The notes beneath the pieces are model-generated. The model ran no database searches. It was not told where the DNA came from and saw nothing but the letters and a program-made list of their open reading frames with translations. DNA of 64,000 nucleotides from Planctomycetota bacterium (GTDB taxonomy: Bacteria > Planctomycetota > UBA8742 > UBA2392): NCBI GenBank assembly GCA_019636215.1, contig JAHBXZ010000008.1, positions 124,001 through 188,000 on the forward strand, read 5' to 3'. Positions 53,225-59,945 of this stretch are shown here, piece after piece (within the stretch, counting starts at the first letter, position 1; each line of letters opens with the position of its first letter). A program made the translations under genes and the position numbers.

Positions 53225-54367
53225 ATGACCTTGCCCGGCGAGATTCTCCGTTTGCTGCCACCTGGCCTGGCGGTGCAGGCAACGGCGGCGGTTTCGTGCA
53301 GTCCTGCCAGTTCCGTGGGGGAAACACGGCTGGTCTTGGCTGACAGCCGGCTGTTCGCGTTTGTCCGCGAGTCGCTGATCGGCGAGTTCGCCCAGCTTGC
53401 GCTGGACCCCGCGTTCCCGGTGCGACTGGTGGGGGATGACTTTTCGACCGTACTGCAACTCCGCCCGGAGAATGCCCCGTCCATTGATCTGCGTGTCAGC
53501 ACTTTCGAGCGCGCGGATGTTGCCAGGCTGCTGGCGCTGCTACCGGCAGATGCCGGCGCTGCCACTGTGCCCGCCGCACCGCAGGCTGCTTCAGCGCCAC
53601 CTGGCCCGGTTCAGGGCTCGGTGCAACCTGTGGTTCCTGACTCAGCTGCCGCCATGGCCCCAGTGCAATCCAGCGTTCTGTTGCCGCCGCCAATGCCTCA
53701 GCCGCCAACGTTGCCGCCAGTTCTGCCAACAGCCGTGGCCGGCAAGAAAGAGCTCAAGGATGAGTTCTCGGGCGAGTTGCCGTTCCTTACCGGCTGTCTG
53801 CCGGGACTCATCATCTGGATTGGTGCGACAGTCGGCTTGTGGTTCCTGGAGGAAGCACTGCGTTTGCTGTTGGCCGAGGAAACCAACTGGAAGTTCTGGC
53901 TGTTTGGCGTGGCAGAAGTCGTGGGCAAGGCAATCGCCATCGCGGCAGGCCTTGCGGCCGCCATAGGCGCAGGCGTGCTGCTGGATGACTGGAACTTCCG
54001 CACCAATCGGTCAGGTCGCGTGACCATTCGAAACGGCCGGCTGGTTGTGCTTGCGCCGAAACTTGCCTGGAAAGTGGACCTGCCCCTGGCTGGTGCCACA
54101 GTGGAGTTTCAGTGCCAGCCCAAGCAGGCGCAGGAGAACCAGCAGCCGGAACAACAGCAGTTTTCTGCGCTGATCAAGGTGTCCAGCCGCGGTGAATCGG
54201 TTGGCATCAGCATCAACAGCATCACATGGAAGGAGATCGCAAGTTCACGTTGGCAAGGTGTTGCCACGCTGACCAAACCACCGCTGTGCCTGCCGATGCT
54301 GAGTTACAACTTCGGGCCGATGTCTCATCGGCTTGTGCGAGAGCTTGATTACAGGGCCACGCGATGA
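53225..54367 (+). CDS. Hypothetical membrane protein, 380 residues, paralogue of its neighbour
   Basis: Residues 1-105 form a soluble domain, followed by a proline-rich linker to about 175. Two helices are then seen at about 195-215 (L-P-G-L-I-I-W-I-G-A-T-V-G-L-W-F-L) and 230-255, and a C-terminal domain. That domain has G-R-V-T-I-R-N-G-R-L-V-V-L-A-P-K-L-A-W-K-V-D-L-P, which resembles the C-terminal half of the next gene. The ATG at 53225 is favoured over the frame start at 53174. A TATTCT -10-like sequence is at 53212. It overlaps the next gene by ATGA. Confidence 0.65.
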   Translation: MTLPGEILRLLPPGLAVQATAAVSCSPASSVGETRLVLADSRLFAFVRESLIGEFAQLALDPAFPVRLVGDDFSTVLQLRPENAPSIDLRVSTFERADVARLLALLPADAGAATVPAAPQAASAPPGPVQGSVQPVVPDSAAAMAPVQSSVLLPPPMPQPPTLPPVLPTAVAGKKELKDEFSGELPFLTGCLPGLIIWIGATVGLWFLEEALRLLLAEETNWKFWLFGVAEVVGKAIAIAAGLAAAIGAGVLLDDWNFRTNRSGRVTIRNGRLVVLAPKLAWKVDLPLAGATVEFQCQPKQAQENQQPEQQQFSALIKVSSRGESVGISINSITWKEIASSRWQGVATLTKPPLCLPMLSYNFGPMSHRLVRELDYRATR

Positions 54368-54972
54368 ATGACTGCACCGTGATTCATGCGCACATTCCAA
54401 GCTGGCGAACCACATGGCCCGCGTTTGGCCTGGCTACAGCGTTCATCGTGGTCTTGTGGATAGGCCTTACCATAGGGCTTTCGGAGCAATACAAGGCCAG
54501 TGCCACGCTTGAGCAGCGCGTTGCGATGCTGTGCGTGGCGGTTGGCGTGCTGGATTGGTGGATCATCAGGAAAGTGCTGTTGAACGGCGCGCGCACCGGG
54601 AACCACTGCGGACGCATCGTGCTTGGGCATGAAGACCTGCAGGTCCTTGGCCCGAGAGGCGCCTGGAAAGTTGCGGGCCCGATGGTTGCGGTGCAGGCGC
54701 GGTTCATGGTCCTGCCTGCATCACTGAGCAACCGTGCGCCGGACGACTTCTCAACCAGCGCCGATGCCTATGTGGAGCTTACTGTAGGCACTGAGTCCGC
54801 GCACGTGTTGTGCCAGAGATTTACGGGCAGCAAGTCCAGCTTCGCTCGCACCACGTGGGAGGTGATTGCCGAACGCCCGGCAAGCCCGCGTCAGCTGGAG
54901 ATCGGCAGCAACGAGTTCGCCAACCTGATCGGCCACCTGTCGGCGGCCAAGGGAAGGCAAGCAGGCCCGTGA
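54364..54972 (+). CDS. Hypothetical membrane protein, 202 residues, paralogue of its neighbour
   Basis: Two helices (about 17-38 and 52-70) precede a soluble domain with G-R-I-V-L-G-H-E-D-L-Q-V-L-G-P-R-G-A-W-K-V-A-G-P. That is similar in order to the upstream protein's C-terminal G-R-V-T-I ... V-L-A-P-K-L-A-W-K-V. It therefore appears to be a shortened tandem copy. The ATG overlaps the stop of the upstream gene. No family is recognised. Confidence 0.65.
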   Translation: MNDCTVIHAHIPSWRTTWPAFGLATAFIVVLWIGLTIGLSEQYKASATLEQRVAMLCVAVGVLDWWIIRKVLLNGARTGNHCGRIVLGHEDLQVLGPRGAWKVAGPMVAVQARFMVLPASLSNRAPDDFSTSADAYVELTVGTESAHVLCQRFTGSKSSFARTTWEVIAERPASPRQLEIGSNEFANLIGHLSAAKGRQAGP

Positions 54973-55031
54973 TGCCTGCGCCCGCAAAGACAGTTCCGGC
55001 TGCTTTGCTGCCGGCTTAGACTTGCGGACTC

Positions 55032-56351
55032 ATGGCCCAGACTGCTGAATCAGTTTACCTGTTCCGGCACGCGGTGATGCGTGACGCGGCGTATCAGCTT
55101 GTGCTGCCAAGCCAGCGGGGCCGTCTGCACCGGGTCGCGCTGGAAGCACTGGAGGACGTCACGCCGGATCACGCCCGTGACGCCATTGCGCTGGAGCTTG
55201 CCCAACATGCGGAAGTCGCGTCGACTTCCCGTGAGACAAACTCTGCCCAACATGCCGCAAAGGCCCTGCATTACCTGCTGCGTGCCGGCGAACATCTCGA
55301 GCGCGACTTTGATCTGGTCGGGGCTACCGATGCATTCGCCCGGGCCTCTGTGCTGGCGCGAGGCCGGCCCGAGGCTGAACAGGCACGTCTGCGACAGGCC
55401 ACGCTGCTGCGCAAGACCGGACATCTTGCCAGGGCGCGCGATGTGCTGGCGCAGCTGGACCCGACATCGCATCGCGTTCAGTCAGAGCTCGGGCATGTGA
55501 AACTGGCGCAAGGGCAAGTGGACGCGGCCACCGCCAGTTTCGAGCAGGCGGTGAAGGAACTTCGCAAGGGAAGCGATTCCGTTGCACTTGGACAGGCGCT
55601 GGGGAACCTTGCCAGCGCGCTGCACGCCAAAGGGAACCTGGAAGGTGCCGAGGCGCTGTTTGCGGAGGCTGACCCGCTGCTGAGGGAAGGCACAAACGTC
55701 GTGCTTCGCGCCAATCGCGCCAAGCTGATGATGGACACCCAGGGCCACGCCAGCGCATTGCGGGCGAACCGCGAGCTGGTGGATGAATCCCGCAACGCTG
55801 GCGACCTGTATTCGCTGGCGTCCCTGTTGATCAACCTGGGGATTCTGCAACACCGTGTGCCGGACGCAGACGGAGCACGCAAGAGCTACCTGGAGGCCGG
55901 CGACCTCGGCCGCAAGCTGGGCTCACGCCTGGTCGAGCAAGTCAGCCTGGCCAACCTTGCGGCGCTGATGATCGACCTGGAGCACAATGATCAGGCCCAC
56001 GTCGCGCTCGATCGCAGTCTTGAGCTGGCCCGCGAGATTGGCGACCGGCGAGGTGTAGTCACGGCGCTGGTCAACCTGGTTCATCTCTCGGCCCGCATGC
56101 AGCTGGACCCCCGCAGAGTTCACAAGTTGTTGCGTCAGGCCCAATCGGAAGTCCGACAGGTGGGGGACCCGGTGCTGGCTGCGTCGGTGCTGGCAACCAG
56201 GGGCATGCTGGCCGCCGACCGAGGGCGCGAGGCAACGGCGCGCCGGATTCTGGCGCGGGTGGAGTCGCTGGTGAAGCGTGCCGGGCTGCACCAGGATTCC
56301 CAGGCCGCCAGCCACACGGCAATCCTCAGAAGCAGGCTCGCGCCGCAGTAG
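55032..56351 (+). CDS. TPR protein with STAND/AfsR-type end motif at its N-terminus
   Basis: The 439-residue protein starts with F-R-H-A-V-M-R-D-A-A-Y-Q-L-V-L-P-S-Q-R and G-R-L-H-R-V-A-L-E-A-L-E, the motif that ends the ATPase core of STAND/adenylate-cyclase-associated ATPases. TPR-like helical repeats follow for the remaining 380 residues (for example A-L-G-N-L-A-S-A-L-H-A-K-G-N-L-E-G-A). No Walker A is present, so the NTPase part is missing. It may be a remnant or a stand-alone scaffold. The ATG at 55032 has no good ribosome binding site. Confidence 0.75.
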   Translation: MAQTAESVYLFRHAVMRDAAYQLVLPSQRGRLHRVALEALEDVTPDHARDAIALELAQHAEVASTSRETNSAQHAAKALHYLLRAGEHLERDFDLVGATDAFARASVLARGRPEAEQARLRQATLLRKTGHLARARDVLAQLDPTSHRVQSELGHVKLAQGQVDAATASFEQAVKELRKGSDSVALGQALGNLASALHAKGNLEGAEALFAEADPLLREGTNVVLRANRAKLMMDTQGHASALRANRELVDESRNAGDLYSLASLLINLGILQHRVPDADGARKSYLEAGDLGRKLGSRLVEQVSLANLAALMIDLEHNDQAHVALDRSLELAREIGDRRGVVTALVNLVHLSARMQLDPRRVHKLLRQAQSEVRQVGDPVLAASVLATRGMLAADRGREATARRILARVESLVKRAGLHQDSQAASHTAILRSRLAPQ

Positions 56352-56387
56352 ACTTGCCGCGGCGCGAAGTCTGTGGCCGATGCTTGC

Positions 56388-57509
56388 TCAGGCTTTGGAG
56401 GCCGCCAGCTTTTCGGCCTCGGCCCGTTCTTTTTCCATCTTGTGAAGTTCGATCATCAGCTCATCGACAAGCTTTTCGTTGGGCACGCGGCGCAGAATCG
56501 TTTCGCCCTTGAACAGATAGCCCGCGTCTTTGGCGCCGGCGATGCCCAGGTCGGCCTCGGCGGCTTCGCCGGGGCCGTTTACGATGCAGCCCAGCACACT
56601 GACCACAATGTTGCCGGTGTAGTCTTTCAACCGTTCCTGCACCTGTCGGGCCAGCGTTTCCACGCCGCCGTCTACTTCGTCGCGGCCGCAGCTCGGGCAG
56701 GCCACGATCTCGACGTTCTTCTTGCGCAGCCGCAGCGCGCTGAGAATCTCGTAGCCGACATCCACTTCATCAAGCGGGTCGCCGGTGATACTGACGCGGA
56801 TCGTGTCGCCAATGCCCTCGCCCAGCAGCGTGCCCAGGCCGATGCTGGACTTTACCGTGCTGGCCTGCAGCATGCCGGCTTCGGTCACGCCCAGGTGGAT
56901 GGGCACATCGGTTTCTTTGGCAAAGCGGCGGTTGGTGTAGATGGTGGTCAGCACGTCGCTGGACTTGAGCGAAACCTTGAAGTTGTGAAACCCCCATTTG
57001 TCGAAGGTCTCGCACCAATTGATGGCGGTGTCGACCATCAGGTCGGCCATCTCGTGCTCCATGTCGTTCTTAACCTCCAGACCTTTGCGGGGCATGATGC
57101 TGCCGCTGTTGACGCCAATGCGGATCGCCGCGCCCTTGTCTTTGGCCAGGTCAACAATCTTGCGCACAAGTTCCAGCTTGATGTTGCCTGGGTTGATGCG
57201 CACGCACTGGATGCCGGCTTCCAGCGCCTTGAGGGCAAGCCCGGGCGCGAAGTGAATGTCGGCAATGATCGGCACGCGCGACCCGGCAATGATGGCCGGC
57301 AGCGCATTGGCGGATTTTTCGTCGGGGCAGGCCACGCGCACAATGTCTACGCCCTTTTCCTGTGCGCCGCGGATCTGCCTGAGTGTGCCTTCGACATCGT
57401 GCGTTTTGGTTTTGGTCATAGTCTGCACGGCGACCAGGTGGTCTCCGCCAACCGGGCGGGTGCCGACAGTGCAGGTGCGGGTCTTGCGACGATCAACCTT
57501 GAAGGCCAC
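56388..57509 (-). CDS. ispG: 4-hydroxy-3-methylbut-2-enyl-diphosphate synthase
   Basis: The 373-residue iron-sulfur enzyme makes HMBPP in the non-mevalonate isoprenoid pathway. The start is GTG 57509 behind GAGGAAAT; the frame is open further but lacks conserved sequence. Motifs include V-Q-T-M-T-K-T-K-T, I-A-D-I-H-F, R-I-N-P-G-N and the cluster ligands Cys271-P-S-Cys274 and Cys308 in G-C-I-V-N-G-P-G-E with the essential Glu315. These numbers are close to E. coli IspG. It is preceded by a 400-base gap with an inverted-arm element. Confidence 0.96.
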   Translation of the reverse strand: MAFKVDRRKTRTCTVGTRPVGGDHLVAVQTMTKTKTHDVEGTLRQIRGAQEKGVDIVRVACPDEKSANALPAIIAGSRVPIIADIHFAPGLALKALEAGIQCVRINPGNIKLELVRKIVDLAKDKGAAIRIGVNSGSIMPRKGLEVKNDMEHEMADLMVDTAINWCETFDKWGFHNFKVSLKSSDVLTTIYTNRRFAKETDVPIHLGVTEAGMLQASTVKSSIGLGTLLGEGIGDTIRVSITGDPLDEVDVGYEILSALRLRKKNVEIVACPSCGRDEVDGGVETLARQVQERLKDYTGNIVVSVLGCIVNGPGEAAEADLGIAGAKDAGYLFKGETILRRVPNEKLVDELMIELHKMEKERAEAEKLAASKA

Positions 57510-57637
57510 GGGATTTCCTCGCGAGTCGTAACCGGCGCAGTCTAGCAGCGCCAAACGCCGGTGCCACAGGAGCGACGAGAGCGGTGACTCCGAGGCATAG
57601 TCCCCAATCGCCACGCCGATGGGTACAAACTGCCTTC

Positions 57638-57791
57638 TCTCGCAGAGGCGCAAAGACGCGGAGGACTGCAACGGCCTCTTGCGCCGGGCTTGTTGATGCG
57701 CGGTTACGGGTCGCACCCCGGTGCCGCAAATTCTGTTTCAGTACCTGGTTCGTCCCGTTTTCTTTCTCTGCGTCTCTGCGCCTCTGCGAGA
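57638..57791. repeat. Intergenic inverted-arm element 3
   Basis: A 25-base left arm (57638-57662) and a right arm (57767-57791) match as an inverted repeat at 23 of 25 positions, with 104 bases between. The arm is a run of CGCAGAGGCGCAAAGACGCG type units. Similar CGCAGAGACGC repeats are common dispersed sequences in many environmental bacterial genomes, from memory. Confidence 0.75.
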
Positions 57792-57853
57792 TCCCGTTGT
57801 CTGCGTCAAGCTGCGGTCACACGAACAGCACTGTCGCCAGTTGCGAACAATTG

Positions 57854-57882
57854 AAAGGGCCCGCCTGATGGCGGGCCCTTTT
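57854..57882. terminator. Strong bidirectional terminator
   Basis: A 12-bp perfect stem AAAGGGCCCGCC/GGCGGGCCCTTT with loop TGAT is followed by T on the plus strand and by TCAATT on the minus strand. It follows the stop of the selenoprotein candidate (minus strand). Confidence 0.8.
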
Positions 57883-57907
57883 GTTGCCAGGTCCTTTCCT
57901 TTCACGC

Positions 57908-59182
57908 TCAGGCGGTGCGGCGCCTGCGGAACGCTGCGATCAGTCCAAGACCTGCCAGGAGAGCCAATCCGGCTTCAGCACCAGAAGCTGCCGCGCATCC
58001 GCCGCTGGCGCGGCCGGGTGCGACACTGATCTGGTCGAACAGCACCTGGCCAGTGGCGTTGACGTCTACGCGTACACTGTCCACGCTGCTCAGGCCGGTG
58101 TTGTCAGTCACCTGCACCTGGAACACCAGGCGGCAATCCGTGCCCGGGGCGGTGAAGGTGGGGTTGACTGTGTTGGCGTTGTTCAGGCTGACGGCCGGGC
58201 CACTGGTCTGCGACCAGATGAAGCTGAGCGCGCCGCCGTTGGGGTCGGTGCTGCCCGCAGCCGAAAGCTGCACAGTGCTGTTGTGCACCGCGCCCATGTC
58301 AGGCCCCGCGTTGGCGTTGGGGGGCAGGTTGGCCGGCAGCACCGTGATGTTCACGGTGTCTACCGCGCTGCCGCCCTTGCCGTCGTTCACCGTCAACTGG
58401 ACGGTGATCACCGACTGGTTGCCCATGCTTGGTGCAACGAAGTTGGGATTGACGGTGTTTGCGCCGTTGAGTGTGACTGTCGGGCCCATGGTCTGGACCC
58501 ATGCATAGGTCAGGGTGTCGCCGTTGGGGTCGCTGCTGCCAGCGCCGGTCAGCGTGACGGTCGCGCCGCCGTTGACAGTCTGGTCGGGCCCGGCATTGGC
58601 AACCGGGGGCTGGTTTGATCCGCCGCCACCGCCACCGCCACCGCTCTGGCTGATCCAGTTCTGGACCATGGTGTTCGTCACCGAGCTGCCCGGGCCCTGC
58701 CACAGCAGGACACCCTGCCTGTTGAAGGCAAAGCAGGTTCCGTATGAAAGCGAATATCCACCGCCGCTTGTCTGCGTGTAGTAGTACGTCGGAACGCTGT
58801 TGGTCGCTGCATAACCGTACTGCATGCCCCAGCTTGCTCCGGTGCTTCCGATGGTTGCCTGGGTTGCTCCGTTCCAACCGATCTGGCAGACGCCGATCAC
58901 CTCAAAGCCGGCGGCCTTGTTGGTGTTGTAGATACTGTTCAGGTGCGGGACCCCCGCTTGGCAGATGCTTCAGCCAGGCGCCCACAGTTCCAGCAGCGTC
59001 ACATAACCAGGCGCGGCAAAGTAGCTGGCCAGCGCTGTCGTTCCGCTGGGAGTCTGCCAGGACTGCGTGAATGTGATGTTGGTGTAGTTGCTGCCGACTG
59101 TGGCGGCCTGGACGGGCCTGCTGGCCATGTACAGTCCACCGGCGACGGCAAGGATCGGAAGTATGGCGCGAATCAGACGCAT
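57908..59182 (-). CDS. Candidate selenoprotein: exported thioredoxin-like U-x-x-C domain, two PKD domains, C-terminal anchor
   Basis: The 424-codon gene starts at ATG 59182 behind AGGAGAAAG, with a signal peptide of about 26 residues. The frame has one in-frame UGA at codon 71 (58970-58972) and otherwise continues to UGA at 57908. Around it the translation reads L-E-L-W-A-P-G-U-S-I-C-Q-A-G-V-P, matching the W-A-x-x-C-x-x-C-x-x-x-x-P active site of TlpA/redoxin proteins with Sec in the first Cys position. Later parts fit the fold (N-T-N-K-A-A-G-F-E-V-I-G-V and Y-G-T-C-F-A-F-N-R-Q-G-V-L-L-W). A Gly-rich linker (181-189) and two PKD domains (about 191-283, 286-378) follow. The end G-G-C-A-A-A ... 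helix ... R-R-R-R resembles MYXO-CTERM anchors. Two separate genes, or a Cys codon altered by sequencing error, remain alternatives. Confidence 0.75.
58945..58972 (-). promoter_or_regulatory. Bacterial SECIS-like hairpin following the in-frame UGA
   Basis: After UGA come 12 nt, then GCGGG, loop GGU and CCCGC (RNA sense), a perfect 5-bp stem. The loop begins 17 nt after UGA, within the spacing expected for SelB-dependent elements, and contains the GU pair used for recognition. Confidence 0.6.
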
Positions 59183-59459
59183 GAGCTTTCTCCTGTTTGT
59201 CGAGTCGTTTTGTTGTCCGCACTGGCACAAAAGACGGAACTCTTAGAGCACTGACGGTGCCAATCGCTTTGGCGTTACCCGTTGCAGACAGAGTTACGAC
59301 TCAGGCCAGTTGCTCGTCACAACCTGCTGTTACGGGTACACTTACGACGCGTGTAAAAACTCGCCAACTTGCGCGCGAATTGGTGAGCGACCAATTCGCG
59401 GTTGCGGCGTGATCGCAATTCGCGTCCTTTACCCTCGCGCCGCGGGGTACACTTTCCGC
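59183..59459. other. Intergenic region between divergent genes
   Basis: The 277-base gap has no gene I can support. It holds the dyad at 59374-59400 (listed separately) and a TACACT -10-like sequence at about 59447-59452 directly before the lipoprotein start. Confidence 0.55.
59374..59400. promoter_or_regulatory. Dyad/hairpin upstream of lipoprotein gene
   Basis: CGCGAATTGGT and ACCAATTCGCG form an 11-bp perfect inverted repeat around a 5-base centre, and a partial copy CGCAATTCGCG follows. It lies 60 bases before the start at 59460 and may be an operator; the regulator is unknown. Confidence 0.5.
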
Positions 59460-59903
59460 ATGAAGCAAGCCCCGCTGTGCCTTGTTTGGTTTGCGCTGAT
59501 CACCAGCGGTTGCGCCGCCGGTCGCAGTTCCACCGATGTCAGCCCGCCGGGGTTGCGCCTTCCAAGCGATCAGGCCTTTGAAGTGCGAGTGACCGCGGAG
59601 CATGAAGAGCAAAAGAAGTACACGGCCGAACTTCGCGCATTGATCGCGGCCGAGCTTGTGGCCGCCGGCTTCGGCCACGCCCCCCATGGCATGGAACTGC
59701 ACGCGCACGTCACCTGTATTGCGCCCGGCGGTGCCTGGGGCGAAGAAGCCGACTGCCGCATGGACATCGCACTCAAGGGTGACAACACATGGCGCTTCTC
59801 GGTGATCGGCGGTTCGGGCAGCGAGATGGCCCGCGACCGCATTCCCGCAGCACTTCGTGAGGCCGCGCGGGCGGTGGTTGAACGACTTGCCATTCACCGC
59901 TGA
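59460..59903 (+). CDS. Small exported lipoprotein
   Basis: The 147-residue product has a lipoprotein signal (L-C-L-V-W-F-A-L-I-T-S-G-C) with Cys at about 18. The mature part has F-E-V-R-V-T-A-E-H, C-R-M-D-I-A-L-K-G-D-N and a C-terminal amphipathic helix (L-R-E-A-A-R-A-V-V-E-R-L). It shares general plan with the lipoprotein at 8016 but no clear identity. The ATG at 59460 follows a TACACT element by only seven bases. Function unknown. Confidence 0.7.
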   Translation: MKQAPLCLVWFALITSGCAAGRSSTDVSPPGLRLPSDQAFEVRVTAEHEEQKKYTAELRALIAAELVAAGFGHAPHGMELHAHVTCIAPGGAWGEEADCRMDIALKGDNTWRFSVIGGSGSEMARDRIPAALREAARAVVERLAIHR

Positions 59904-59929
59904 CCCGGGCGCGGCGCGGGCCGATCCCG

Positions 59930-59939
59930 TTGCTATGCT
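59930..59939 (+). promoter_or_regulatory. Extended -10 next to the ABC-F start
   Basis: TTGCTATGCT lies only six bases before the ATG at 59946, so transcription would start at or close to the start codon. A leaderless mRNA is suggested. Confidence 0.4.
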
Positions 59940-59945
59940 CGCGCC

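Larger units (their letters stand above)
57510..57907. other. Intergenic region with inverted-arm element and terminator
   Basis: The 398-base stretch between ispG and the selenoprotein candidate has no coding signal. It holds the ispG ribosome binding site, the inverted-arm element at 57638-57791 and the terminator at 57854-57882, each listed separately. Confidence 0.7.

Noticed and set aside
58970..58972. UGA read as tryptophan or another reassigned codon
   Set aside because: Other genes use UGA as a normal stop, including 8538-8540, 62479-62481 and the end of the same gene. Reassignment would therefore break them.
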